56,603 nucleotides of DNA, taken from NCBI GenBank assembly GCA_001874265.1, contig MPDD01000015.1, positions 1 through 56,603 on the forward strand, in the 5' to 3' direction. Position 1 is the first letter of the stretch, and every line of letters begins with the position of its first letter. The notes below the pieces were generated by a model. It did not search any database and had not been told where the DNA came from. It saw only the letters and a program-made list of their open reading frames with translations. Position numbers and translations under genes: made by a program. Below are positions 8,455 to 17,320 of this stretch, one piece after another. Source of the stretch: Bacteroidetes bacterium MedPE-SWsnd-G1 (GTDB lineage: Bacteria; Bacteroidota; Bacteroidia; Flavobacteriales; Flavobacteriaceae).

Positions 8455-9666
8455 TTAGTTATTTCTTCTTCCGCCACCCGCTCTTCCAGATGAAGCACCA
8501 GATGATCTACTCGGTGAACTAGATCTTGCGGAGCTCGTACTTCTACTACTAGAATAAGATCTAGACGATGAAGAGCTAGTTCTGGTTGATGCTGTTGCGG
8601 GTCTACTATATGTCGATCTTGACCTAGAAGATGAATTACTGCTTCTTAAAATCCTTGAACTAGTGCCTCTATTTGATGAGTAACTAGATGGTCGGCTAGA
8701 ATAACTTCTAGAAGCACTTGCTACTCGCTTAGAGTTACTTGGTGATCTATGTGGATTAGAAATGACTCTTTTCGAGTTCGAAGGTCTGCTGTTTGTGTTT
8801 CTAACAATACTTCTAGATGAAGAGTTCGCTGTTCTAGTTCCAGCAGTACGAGAATTAGTTCCTGATACTGTCCTTCCCTTGGAAGAAGTTAATTTAGATG
8901 TTCTTGTATTGGATGTTGAAGCAACTCGTCTATTACTACTATTAGAATTGTTTAATATATCTGAAACTGATCTCGTTCTTGCGGTAGTTCCTGTCCTTCT
9001 GCCGTTAGATGCAATACTATTTCTAGTTGAATTTACATTGTTTGCAACATTTCTACGGCCATAACTACCTCCTGTATTATAAGAATCTCTTTTGCCGTAC
9101 GAATCGTAAGGTCTATAATAAGGTGGGTATCCTCCCCAGTATGGCGGGTAACCTCCCCAATATGGTGGATAGCCTCCCCAATAAGGCGGGTATCCTCCCC
9201 AATATGGTGGGTATCCTCCCCAGTAAGGTGGGTAGTATCCTCCGTAATAGCCTCCGTAAAATCCACCATAATACCCATAGCCCATTCCAACTCCAAAGTT
9301 AAAACTAATCTGAACATCTGAAGAATAGCCCCAAGGAGCATTAGATTCTACATATACGTATTGTGTACCGGTACTATCCGCAACCATGTATTGGTCGTCA
9401 TAATATAAATCGTCAACATTTGTAATTAAATCGCCTTCTTCCATTGCTCCGTATTCTTCAACTTTTTGAGCAAAATAGATCTCGGCTTCAGTTGGTTGTC
9501 TTGCTTCTAAAACAATAACATCTGCATTGTCTGTGGTATAAATCCCGTCTAAATCATTATAAACACTTTCATAAGATCCGCAAGAAACAATTATAATTGA
9601 AGAAACCAGTAAGAATACTAGTCTGTAATTTTTAAATTTAATATTGTAAAAAACTTTCATAATCAT
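8455..9666 (-). CDS. Lipoprotein with GGYPPYW repeats and Ser/Arg-rich tail
   Basis: A 403-residue predicted lipoprotein of unknown function. A lipobox (IIIVSCG) places the acylated Cys at residue 29. Residues 30-120 look like a small folded domain. A Gly/Tyr-rich stretch then leads into tandem GGYPPYW heptads (about 142-190), and the last 200 residues are low-complexity Ser/Arg/Asn/Thr. No enzyme motif is visible. The Tyr/Pro/Gly repeats recall surface or matrix proteins; the basic tail could bind anionic polysaccharide, LPS or DNA (inference). ATG 9666 and ATG 9660 are both possible starts. First gene of a pair with the FadL-like gene. Confidence 0.75.
   Translation of the reverse strand: MIMKVFYNIKFKNYRLVFLLVSSIIIVSCGSYESVYNDLDGIYTTDNADVIVLEARQPTEAEIYFAQKVEEYGAMEEGDLITNVDDLYYDDQYMVADSTGTQYVYVESNAPWGYSSDVQISFNFGVGMGYGYYGGFYGGYYGGYYPPYWGGYPPYWGGYPPYWGGYPPYWGGYPPYWGGYPPYYRPYDSYGKRDSYNTGGSYGRRNVANNVNSTRNSIASNGRRTGTTARTRSVSDILNNSNSSNRRVASTSNTRTSKLTSSKGRTVSGTNSRTAGTRTANSSSRSIVRNTNSRPSNSKRVISNPHRSPSNSKRVASASRSYSSRPSSYSSNRGTSSRILRSSNSSSRSRSTYSRPATASTRTSSSSSRSYSSSRSTSSARSSSPSRSSGASSGRAGGGRRNN
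9122..9235 (-). repeat. 21-bp tandem repeats encoding GGYPPYW
   Basis: About five near-identical 21-base units, each one heptad, lie in frame inside the lipoprotein gene. Units differ mostly at third positions (for example gta/gca, cag/caa), so the protein repeat is better kept than the DNA repeat. Copy number is likely to vary between strains. Confidence 0.85.
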
Positions 9667-9762
9667 AGAGTTTTTTTATGTCGAACTACTAAAAATAAGT
9701 AGTTTTGTCGAAATTATAATAATATTATCATTAACACAATTTTTGTGCCAAACTTTTAAGGG

Positions 9763-11235
9763 ATGAGTAAGAAATTGACATCGAGAGAAGAAGACTATTC
9801 TAAATGGTATAATGAGTTGGTTGTAAAGGCCGATCTTGCAGAAAACTCTGGAGTGAGAGGATGTATGGTTATAAAGCCATACGGATATGCTATTTGGGAA
9901 AAGATGCAAGCAGAGTTAGATAGAATGTTTAAAGAGACTGGGCATGAAAATGCTTATTTCCCTATTTTTATTCCGAAATCTTACTTTTCTAAAGAAGCAA
10001 GTCATGTTGATGGATTTGCTAAAGAATGTGCAGTTGTAACTCATTATAGATTAAAGAATGATGAAGATGGAAAAGTTGTTGTTGATGAAAAAGCAAAGTT
10101 AGAGGAAGAGTTAATTGTTCGCCCTACTTCTGAAACGATTATTTGGGACACTTATAGAAAGTGGATTGAATCCTATAGAGATTTACCTATTCTTGTTAAC
10201 CAGTGGGCAAATGTAGTGCGATGGGAAATGAGAACGCGTTTGTTTTTAAGAACAGCAGAATTTTTATGGCAAGAAGGACATACTGCACATGCTACCAAGG
10301 CAGAAGCAATTGAAGAGTCTAAGCAAATGCAAGAGGTATACGCTACTTTTGCGGAGAAATTTATGGCAATGCCAGTTATTAGAGGTTCTAAATCTGAAAG
10401 TGAGCGTTTCGCAGGTGCACTGGAAACCTATACTATTGAGGCCTTAATGCAGGATGGAAAAGCGTTACAAGCAGGGACTTCGCACTTTCTAGGTCAAAAT
10501 TTCGCAAAAGCATTTGACGTTCAGTTTACATCTAAGGAAGGAAAGAGAGAACATGTATGGGCTACTTCATGGGGAGTTTCAACTCGATTAATGGGGGCAT
10601 TAGTAATGACGCATTCTGACGATAAAGGTTTAGTGTTACCACCAAATTTGGCACCAATTCAAGTAGTTATTGTTCCTATATATAGAAAAGATGAACAATT
10701 AGATGCGATTACCGTGAAAGTAAATGAGTTAACCAAGGAATTGAGAGCAAAAGGTATATCTGTTAAGTATGACAAAAGAGATACGCATAAACCGGGATGG
10801 AAATTTGCAGAATATGAACTAAAAGGAGTTCCGCTAAGAATAGCGATGGGGCCTCGAGATTTGGAAAATGGAACACTAGAAATTGCGAGAAGAGATACTT
10901 TAGAAAAGCAGACAATTGCAATTGATGAAACAGTTGATTTTATAGCATCGAATTTAAAGCAAATGCAAGATGATTTATTTAACAAAGCGTTAAATTATAG
11001 AGAAAACCATATTTCAGAAGTGAATTCATTTGATGAGTTTAAGGAGGTCTTAGAAAGTAAAGGAGGATTTGTATCTGCGCATTGGGATGGAACTATAGAA
11101 ACCGAAGAAAAAATAAAAGATTTAACGAAGGCAACAATTAGATGTATCCCTAATGATGCCGTTGAGGAAGAGGGTTTATGTGTGTTTTCGGGTAAGAAAT
11201 CTGATAGAAGAGTTCTTTTTGCAAAAGCATATTAA
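9763..11235 (+). CDS. proS: Prolyl-tRNA synthetase
   Basis: Charges tRNA-Pro. The 490-residue protein is the short 'type 3' (archaeal/eukaryotic-like) ProS, without the editing insertion of the long bacterial form. Class II motifs are present: RPTSETIIW, then motif 2 (RWEMRTR...[10 protein letters not shown]), and motif 3 near [17 protein letters not shown]. The HGTP anticodon-binding domain spans about 290-390, and the family's C-terminal domain ends in Tyr (FAKAY). The ATG start is preceded by GG-rich sequence. It is followed after 75 bases by the separate tRNA-Glu/rpsT unit. Confidence 0.97.
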   Translation: MSKKLTSREEDYSKWYNELVVKADLAENSGVRGCMVIKPYGYAIWEKMQAELDRMFKETGHENAYFPIFIPKSYFSKEASHVDGFAKECAVVTHYRLKNDEDGKVVVDEKAKLEEELIVRPTSETIIWDTYRKWIESYRDLPILVNQWANVVRWEMRTRLFLRTAEFLWQEGHTAHATKAEAIEESKQMQEVYATFAEKFMAMPVIRGSKSESERFAGALETYTIEALMQDGKALQAGTSHFLGQNFAKAFDVQFTSKEGKREHVWATSWGVSTRLMGALVMTHSDDKGLVLPPNLAPIQVVIVPIYRKDEQLDAITVKVNELTKELRAKGISVKYDKRDTHKPGWKFAEYELKGVPLRIAMGPRDLENGTLEIARRDTLEKQTIAIDETVDFIASNLKQMQDDLFNKALNYRENHISEVNSFDEFKEVLESKGGFVSAHWDGTIETEEKIKDLTKATIRCIPNDAVEEEGLCVFSGKKSDRRVLFAKAY

Positions 11236-11252
11236 AAAAAATAAAAAAAAAC

Positions 11253-11282
11253 TTTGCGAAATTAAAAAAGGTTGTATATTTG
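11253..11282 (+). promoter_or_regulatory. Promoter of tRNA-Glu and rpsT
   Basis: TTTG at 11253-11256, an 18-base spacer and TATATTTG at 11275-11282 form an exact Bacteroidota-type promoter 28 bases upstream of the tRNA. Confidence 0.85.
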
Positions 11283-11310
11283 CAACCGCTAAGGAAAAGA
11301 AATAAATAAT

Positions 11311-11382
11311 GGTCCGTTCGTCTAGGGGTTAGGACGCCAGGTTTTCATCCTGGTAACAGGGGTTCGATTCCCCTACGGACTA
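11311..11382 (+). tRNA. tRNA-Glu (anticodon TTC)
   Basis: A 72-base cloverleaf. The acceptor arm GGTCCGT pairs with ACGGACT (G-T at the first pair). The anticodon stem CCAGG/CCTGG encloses the loop TTTTCAT with TTC at 34-36. The T arm GGGG-TTCGATT-CCCC is perfect. CCA is not encoded. It is probably cotranscribed with rpsT, which starts 26 bases downstream. Confidence 0.97.
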
Positions 11383-11408
11383 CAAGTTTTTTAAACAAAT
11401 TAATTAAA

Positions 11409-11660
11409 ATGGCAAATCACAAGTCAGCATTAAAGAGAATTAGAAGTAACCGAGTTAAGCAGTTGAGAAATAAGTATCAGCATAAAACAACTCGTAACGC
11501 AGTTAGAGACTTACGTGCTACAACTGATAAAAAAGAGGCTGAGGCGTTATTGCCAAAAGTTGCTGCAATGTTAGATAAATTGGCAAAGAACAATGTTATC
11601 CACAAAAACAAGGCAGGAAACTTAAAGTCTAAATTAACAAAGCAGGTAGCAGCGTTATAA
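11409..11660 (+). CDS. rpsT: 30S ribosomal protein S20
   Basis: An 83-residue, Lys/Arg-rich primary 16S rRNA-binding protein. It begins [14 protein letters not shown] and has the helical layout and length normal for S20. It follows tRNA-Glu with no terminator between and is closed by a strong terminator, so the tRNA and S20 share one transcript. Confidence 0.97.
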   Translation: MANHKSALKRIRSNRVKQLRNKYQHKTTRNAVRDLRATTDKKEAEALLPKVAAMLDKLAKNNVIHKNKAGNLKSKLTKQVAAL

Positions 11661-11681
11661 GAAATTTCTTTACAGAATTAT

Positions 11682-11709
11682 AAACCGTTCATTTTGAACG
11701 GTTTTTTTT
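11682..11709 (+). terminator. Terminator after rpsT
   Basis: A 9-bp stem (AAACCGTTC / GAACGGTTT) with a 5-base loop is followed by eight T on the plus strand. The minus strand lacks a T run, so it acts mainly for rpsT. Confidence 0.88.
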
Positions 11710-11756
11710 ATGCCCTATAATTCCTTTTGAGAAGTGTTGAAGTATTGAGTTTTTAT

Positions 11757-13046
11757 TTACCATTCATATGCTCTATTAGCATCAAGTCTAATAAATACGA
11801 AAAGAAGTAAAGTAAAGCCCCATAGCGAAGAACCTCCGTAACTGAAAAAAGGTAAGGGTATACCTATTGTAGGGAGTATTCCAATTACCATTCCTATATT
11901 CACTAAAAAGTGGAAAAAGAAAATAGCTGCTATACTGTAACCATAAACCCGGCTAAAAGTTGTTTTTTGCCGCTCTGCAATTTTTAATATTCTTAAAATA
12001 AAAACAACAAACAAAACAATAACTAAAACACTGCCAGCAAAGCCCCATTCCTCTCCAACCGTACTGAAAATATAATCCGTGTCCTGTTCAGGTACAAATT
12101 TTCCTTGTGTCCGGTCTCCTTCTAAATACCCTTTTCCAAATATTCCTCCAGAAGCAATTGTTTTTATTGACTGGTCCGTATTGTAACCCGTTTGTTGGGT
12201 GTCAGTTGTTTTTCCTAATACAATATTAAAACGATCTCTATGTCTTTGCTCAAATACATTATTAAAGATTGGGTTGATGCTTAATATATAAAGACAAGTG
12301 ATTAATAAAAGAGTAGTGAGTTGAACCCAGTTATGTTTTAAGTAGTTCTTTTTATAGGTGGCTACGTACGTAATGAAGGCTAAAAAAAGAATAACGCAAA
12401 CATAAATCATTATTGGAACGGATGCGAAATAGCCAAATTTAATTGTTAAAAGAAATAGAGCAATAGCTATTACTCCAAGTGTAAAATAGTACGCAGGAAG
12501 CCCCTCTCGATAAAAAACAAAAAGAAATGCGAGGTAGACTAAACCTGAACCAGGATCAGGCTGCAGGGTTATTAAAAATGCTGGAAATAATATTATAAAA
12601 AATGCCTTAACATGGTTTTTAAATGGTTTAAAGGTAAAAGCATTGTCACTTAAAAGTTTGGCAACCGCAAGAGCTGTAAATGCCTTGGCAAATTCTGTAG
12701 GTTGCAATGTGAAACTACCAATAGCGTACCATGATTTGGCACCATTAATATTCTTCCCAAAAAGAAATAAACCTAACAAGGAAAGAATTGCGGCGAGGTA
12801 AAAAAGAGATGAAAAGCGCTCGTAAAAACGGGTTTCTATGAATAAAACAACTGTTATAATAGGAATGGCAAGTCCAATCCAAATTAATTGCTTACCGTAT
12901 CTCGAGGAAAAATCTAAAATTTCTGTATGAATTTCAGAAGTTGAAGCAGCATAAATATTAAGCCAGCCAATAAATACCAAAGTGGCATAAATGATAACTA
13001 ACCAAAAGTCGACTCCTTTAAATATGTTATTTTTTTCCCTCTGCAC
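11757..13046 (-). CDS. rodA: RodA, SEDS-family peptidoglycan glycosyltransferase
   Basis: A 429-residue polytopic inner membrane protein that polymerises lipid II in the elongasome, paired with PBP2. About ten hydrophobic segments are visible. The SEDS signature ILPTIGIPLPFFSYGGSS lies near the C-terminus and QPTEFAK in the first half. The start is GTG at 13046 (MQREKNNIFKG), overlapping the end of mrdA by 20 bases; no in-frame ATG precedes the first membrane segment. Last gene of the mreB-mreC-mreD-mrdA-rodA cluster, so both halves of the RodA-PBP2 enzyme are translationally coupled. Confidence 0.96.
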   Translation of the reverse strand: MQREKNNIFKGVDFWLVIIYATLVFIGWLNIYAASTSEIHTEILDFSSRYGKQLIWIGLAIPIITVVLFIETRFYERFSSLFYLAAILSLLGLFLFGKNINGAKSWYAIGSFTLQPTEFAKAFTALAVAKLLSDNAFTFKPFKNHVKAFFIILFPAFLITLQPDPGSGLVYLAFLFVFYREGLPAYYFTLGVIAIALFLLTIKFGYFASVPIMIYVCVILFLAFITYVATYKKNYLKHNWVQLTTLLLITCLYILSINPIFNNVFEQRHRDRFNIVLGKTTDTQQTGYNTDQSIKTIASGGIFGKGYLEGDRTQGKFVPEQDTDYIFSTVGEEWGFAGSVLVIVLFVVFILRILKIAERQKTTFSRVYGYSIAAIFFFHFLVNIGMVIGILPTIGIPLPFFSYGGSSLWGFTLLLFVFIRLDANRAYEW

Positions 13047-14901
13047 GGTATAAACTATCTAGTTGACTGTTATATTCTTCTTGAAGACTTCCATTGAACA
13101 TGCGTTGCTCTAAATATTTTCTATTTGTGTCTCCTTTTAAATACTTTTCTATCATTAAAGTTGCAATTGGTCCCGCCCAACGAGAACCCCAATAGCCATT
13201 TTCAACAAATACGGCAATCGCAATTTTCGGATCATCCTTTGGTGCAAACGCAATAAAAATAGAATGATCAGTTAATTGAGTTCTTTCACCATTTATATTT
13301 GCAAAATTTTCAGCCGTTCCAGTTTTTCCACATATTTCTATGTCACTAACTCTAGATGCATAGGCCGTTCCATCAGGATGATTAAAAACATCAGATAAAC
13401 CTTCAATTATTGGTTCAAAATGTTCTTTATCTATGGTAGTAACATGTTTTGTAGTGAATTTTTTATCTAATTTTTGACCTTCAATGTCTTTTACAATATG
13501 CGGGGTGTAATAATAACCTCTATTTGCAATTGCGGCTGTCATATTTGCCAACTGAATAGGTGTAGTTATAACTTCACCCTGTCCAATAGCATTTGAAATT
13601 GTGTACGTTGATGCCCATCTTTTAGAGGGGTACCATCTGTCATAATAATCACCATCTGGAATTAAACCTTTCTGTCCACTTGGTAAGTCATAACCTAGAA
13701 AATTACCCAATCCAAAACTCTTGGAATGATTGCTCCAGGCATTCATTCCATCTTGAACCTTGTCATATTTATTTAGAATTTTTAAATATGTACTAGCAAA
13801 ATAGGCGTTACACGAAGTGTAAATTCCAAAGTTCAATTTAACCTTACTTGCATGTGGATGACAACCCATTTTATTTCTTGGTCCATATCGAAAACCATGA
13901 TTACAGGTTACCATTGTATTTTCGTCTATAACACCTTCTTGTAATCCTATAAGACCAGTAATGATTTTAAATGGAGAACCTGGAGGATATTGTGCTTGTA
14001 GGCCTCTATCGTACATTGGCTTATTAATAGTATCCCCAAAGAATAATGAAGAATTTTTAGATCTAATTCTGCCCACCATTTTATTTGGATCGTAAGTTGG
14101 AGCACTAACAAGAGCAAGGATTTCGCCACTTGAAGGTTCAATAGCAACAATGCCACCTCTTTTATTTGTCATTAATTGATCTCCATATTGTTGAAGAACG
14201 GCATCTAGCGAAAGCGTTAAGTCTTTACCAGGAGAAGACAGTGAATCGTAAATTCCTTCTTTGTAAGATCCAATTTCTCTGTTAAATCTGTCCTTTTGAA
14301 TTCGTTTTACTCCCTTTTCACCTCTTAAGGTGTTCTCGTAAACTCGCTCAACTCCCATATGTCCAATCAATTCTCCTTGTTGGTAGTATGGATTGTCTTT
14401 AATTTTGTTTTCATTTACCTCACTTAAGTAGCCAACAATATTCGCTGCAGTTTTCATTGGGTATTTTCTAATGGACCTTTTTTGAATATAAAAGCCTTTA
14501 TATTTGTGAAGTTTCTCTTGTAATGGACCGTAATCTTCCTTAGAAACTTGTCCTATAAATACATGTGGTAACCAAGTAGAATACTTTTTTGCTTTATTGA
14601 ATTGTTTAAGGAATGTCGCTTTGTCAATTTTTAAAAGAGAACAAAACTCTAAGGTATCTAAAGGTTGTACTTCCTTAGGAATAACCATTACGTCATAGGC
14701 CTGCTCATTGGCAACTAAAAGTTTTTTATTCCTGTCATAAATATAACCTCTTTCTGGATAGTCATATATTCTTTTGATAGAAGCGTTGTTAAGCGGAGAA
14801 GTTTGGTAAGGGTTATCTAAGACTTGTAAATAAAAAAGACGCCCAATAAATATTACGCCCACTAGAATTACTGAAAAATAGAGTAATGCTCCTTTTTGCA
14901 C
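13027..14901 (-). CDS. mrdA: Penicillin-binding protein 2 (elongasome transpeptidase)
   Basis: A 624-residue class B PBP that cross-links lateral-wall peptidoglycan with RodA. One N-terminal membrane anchor (residues 5-25), a dimerisation domain beginning near RGYIYDRN (51-58), then the transpeptidase domain. The three catalytic motifs are intact: S309-P-F-K312, S363-C-N365 and K526-T-G528. The start is GTG, one base after the mreD stop, giving a normal N-terminus just before the membrane segment. The cluster context gives the PBP2 rather than FtsI assignment. Confidence 0.95.
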   Translation of the reverse strand: MQKGALLYFSVILVGVIFIGRLFYLQVLDNPYQTSPLNNASIKRIYDYPERGYIYDRNKKLLVANEQAYDVMVIPKEVQPLDTLEFCSLLKIDKATFLKQFNKAKKYSTWLPHVFIGQVSKEDYGPLQEKLHKYKGFYIQKRSIRKYPMKTAANIVGYLSEVNENKIKDNPYYQQGELIGHMGVERVYENTLRGEKGVKRIQKDRFNREIGSYKEGIYDSLSSPGKDLTLSLDAVLQQYGDQLMTNKRGGIVAIEPSSGEILALVSAPTYDPNKMVGRIRSKNSSLFFGDTINKPMYDRGLQAQYPPGSPFKIITGLIGLQEGVIDENTMVTCNHGFRYGPRNKMGCHPHASKVKLNFGIYTSCNAYFASTYLKILNKYDKVQDGMNAWSNHSKSFGLGNFLGYDLPSGQKGLIPDGDYYDRWYPSKRWASTYTISNAIGQGEVITTPIQLANMTAAIANRGYYYTPHIVKDIEGQKLDKKFTTKHVTTIDKEHFEPIIEGLSDVFNHPDGTAYASRVSDIEICGKTGTAENFANINGERTQLTDHSIFIAFAPKDDPKIAIAVFVENGYWGSRWAGPIATLMIEKYLKGDTNRKYLEQRMFNGSLQEEYNSQLDSLYRAEGKK

Positions 14902-14902
14902 T

Positions 14903-15406
14903 TTATTTCTTTTTAGTAAATAATACGATTCCTATTAGAATTAAAACGATACTTAATCCAGATGTTGTAATCGTTTTGGAAATTATTTTTCCAAAATCAC
15001 TAAAACTGAAATAATCTAAACTAAAAACGATTAAATGGTGAATTAAGACTTGTATAGAAATAAATGAAAACGCTTTAATAAAAGAGATGCTTCTAATATT
15101 AAATAAATGATAATCGAAATCAGTTTTATTTAAAATAGATGTTAACAAGGGTAATCTCATATAGGCAATGAAAAGGGTAGCTGCGGCGTGAATTCCTCCA
15201 GAATTTGAGAAAAAATCAATAAACAAACCTAAGAGAAAACTGAGAAATAAAAAGGCACCTTTTTCTTTCTTAAGCGGATAATAAAAGACAAATACAACGT
15301 AAATTAGAGGATTGGTATACCCAAACAGGTTGATGTTGTTAAATATTAATACTTGTAGCAGTACCAATAGAAAAAGCCAAATTATATTTTTTATAAAATC
15401 ATTCAT
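14903..15406 (-). CDS. mreD: Rod shape-determining protein MreD
   Basis: A 167-residue inner membrane protein with about five hydrophobic segments and little polar sequence, typical of MreD. It links MreC/MreB to the RodA-PBP2 synthase. Its sequence is weakly conserved, so the call rests on size, topology and position between mreC and mrdA. It overlaps mreC by eight bases and touches mrdA. Confidence 0.9.
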   Translation of the reverse strand: MNDFIKNIIWLFLLVLLQVLIFNNINLFGYTNPLIYVVFVFYYPLKKEKGAFLFLSFLLGLFIDFFSNSGGIHAAATLFIAYMRLPLLTSILNKTDFDYHLFNIRSISFIKAFSFISIQVLIHHLIVFSLDYFSFSDFGKIISKTITTSGLSIVLILIGIVLFTKKK

Positions 15407-16226
15407 TATTTCTGGCTTCCAATTCTTTAATTTCCTGTTTTTCTAAATTCGTAATAATGTTAATGTTTTTTATGGAACTCATGTCATTGAATAAGACGAT
15501 GTCAATTGGCTCGAAAGTATTGTTGTTAATTTTAAAATCTTTGATGGTTCCTACTAAAATACCTTCTGGAAAAATTGCAGACTTTCCTCCAGTAATTATT
15601 GTATCTCCTACTTTTAATTGTGCTTGTCTCGGTAAATCTAGTAATTGAACAGTTTTATAGTCTTTGCCATTCCAAGTTAGAGAGCCAAAATGATCATTAT
15701 TTTTTAGTTTGACATTAATTTGCGAGTAGTTATTTAAAATGGAAATGACAGTTGCGTTGTGTTTAGAAACATTGTGAGTGATACCTATAATTCCATGGCT
15801 ATTTACTACGGCCATCTCTGGAGTAATCCCATTTACGGTTCCTTTGTTAATTGTAAGGAAGTTGTTTCTGCTTTTAAAACTATTATTTGTAATTTTTGCT
15901 GAGGTAAACTTAAATTTTTGATAATAAAGAGAAGTGTCTACACTTTCATTAAAAATGGAGTCAATCTTGTAAGGGGTAAGTTCTAAAAGGTTTTTTAACC
16001 GAATATTTTCTTCTACTAGTCGGCTGTTTTCTTTTTTTAAACTAAAGAATTCGTTTATTGAACTAATTCTTTTGTACATGCCACCGGTAACAAAATTAGC
16101 TGAGTTTATAAACTTACTTTTATGATATGAATGATGGTTTATTGTAAAAAAAAGCGCAACAATTTCTAGCAACAAAAAAAGTAGAAAGTATCTGTATTTT
16201 TCAATAAACTTGAATATTTGTTGCAT
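15399..16226 (-). CDS. mreC: Rod shape-determining protein MreC
   Basis: A 275-residue bitopic protein. A short cytoplasmic tail and one membrane helix (about 12-29) are followed by a periplasmic coiled coil (about 55-85, FFSLKKENSRLVEENIRLK) and the MreC beta domain, with the typical NKGTVNGI and VVNSHGIIGI strands. It scaffolds the elongasome in the periplasm and activates PBP2. Length is normal. It sits 23 bases downstream of mreB and overlaps mreD. Confidence 0.95.
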   Translation of the reverse strand: MQQIFKFIEKYRYFLLFLLLEIVALFFTINHHSYHKSKFINSANFVTGGMYKRISSINEFFSLKKENSRLVEENIRLKNLLELTPYKIDSIFNESVDTSLYYQKFKFTSAKITNNSFKSRNNFLTINKGTVNGITPEMAVVNSHGIIGITHNVSKHNATVISILNNYSQINVKLKNNDHFGSLTWNGKDYKTVQLLDLPRQAQLKVGDTIITGGKSAIFPEGILVGTIKDFKINNNTFEPIDIVLFNDMSSIKNINIITNLEKQEIKELEARNNE

Positions 16227-16249
16227 ATGAGATGACTAGCGGGATTTTA

Positions 16250-17278
16250 CTATTTCATTAAAACAGTACTGTACTTTTCAATATCTTTTAATGTAATCCC
16301 AGTACCTCTAACCACTGCCCTTAGCGGATCTTCAGCAACGTAAACAGGTAAGTCTGTTTTTCTAGACAATCTTTTATCTAATCCCCTAAGCATTGAACCA
16401 CCTCCAGCTAAATATATACCAGTATTGTAAATATCAGCTGCTAATTCTGGTGGAGTTTGTGATAGTGTTTCCATTACAGCATCCTCAATTCTTAGAATAG
16501 ATTTGTCAAGTGCTTTTGCAATTTCTCTATAAGATACCTGAACTTGTTTAGGTTTTCCGCTCAGTAAGTCTCTACCTTGAACCAACATATCTTCTGGTGG
16601 AGTTTCTAATTCTTCAGTAGCAGCCCCAATATTTAATTTAATTCTTTCAGCAGTGCGTTCTCCAACATATAAGTTATGTTGTGTTCTCATGTAATAAGCG
16701 ATGTCATTTGTAAAGACGTCACCTGCTACCTTAACAGATTTATCACAAACAATTCCACCCAAAGCAATTACCGCAATTTCAGTTGTACCACCACCTATGT
16801 CAATAATCATATTTCCTTTAGGCTGTGTAATATCTATTCCAATACCAATAGCTGCTGCCATTGGTTCATGAATTAAATAAATTTCTTTCGCGTTCATATG
16901 TTCAGCTGAATCTCGAACCGCACGTTTTTCAACCTCAGTAATACCAGAAGGAATACAAATAACCATGCGTAAAGATGGTGTCCAAAATTTCTTTTTTATA
17001 CTAGGGATGTTTTTGATAAACTGCTTTATCATTTGTTCTGACGCTTCGAAATCAGCAATAACACCATCTTTTAACGGTCTAATCGTTTTGATGTTTTCGT
17101 GCGTTTTTCCTTGCATTAAACTAGCTTTATCTCCGGTAGCTATAATTTTACCAGAAATTCTGTCTCGAGCAACAATGGAAGGTTCGTCTACAATCACTTT
17201 TCCTTCATGGATTATTAAAGTGTTTGCAGTCCCTAAATCAATAGCGATGTCTTCAGTCATGAAGTCGAAAAAGCTCAT
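16250..17278 (-). CDS. mreB: Rod shape-determining actin homologue MreB
   Basis: A 342-residue cytoskeletal ATPase that orients wall synthesis on the inner membrane. Actin-fold nucleotide motifs are visible: IDLGTANTLI near residue 13 (phosphate 1), IDIGGGTTEIAV in the middle (phosphate 2) and LAGGGSMLRGLD near the C-terminus (adenosine). The N-terminal SFFDFMTEDIA is normal. It heads the mre cluster, 42 bases downstream of purH. A TACATTTG -7-like box lies at 17307-17314 on the minus strand, but no matching -33 was found, so purH read-through may also supply transcript. Confidence 0.97.
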   Translation of the reverse strand: MSFFDFMTEDIAIDLGTANTLIIHEGKVIVDEPSIVARDRISGKIIATGDKASLMQGKTHENIKTIRPLKDGVIADFEASEQMIKQFIKNIPSIKKKFWTPSLRMVICIPSGITEVEKRAVRDSAEHMNAKEIYLIHEPMAAAIGIGIDITQPKGNMIIDIGGGTTEIAVIALGGIVCDKSVKVAGDVFTNDIAYYMRTQHNLYVGERTAERIKLNIGAATEELETPPEDMLVQGRDLLSGKPKQVQVSYREIAKALDKSILRIEDAVMETLSQTPPELAADIYNTGIYLAGGGSMLRGLDKRLSRKTDLPVYVAEDPLRAVVRGTGITLKDIEKYSTVLMK

Positions 17279-17320
17279 ATTGTATTCTTGTATTGAGGTT
17301 AATTCACAAATGTAATAAAA

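Noticed and set aside
9121..9240. 21-bp tandem repeats as a possible CRISPR or regulatory array
   Set aside because: The units are contiguous, in frame and encode GGYPPYW heptads; there are no unique spacers and no cas genes.
8762..9341. Open frames of about 90-100 codons on both strands across the repeat lipoprotein gene
   Set aside because: They are shadows created by the repetitive, stop-poor sequence of the lipoprotein gene; none has a signal, domain or own start context.
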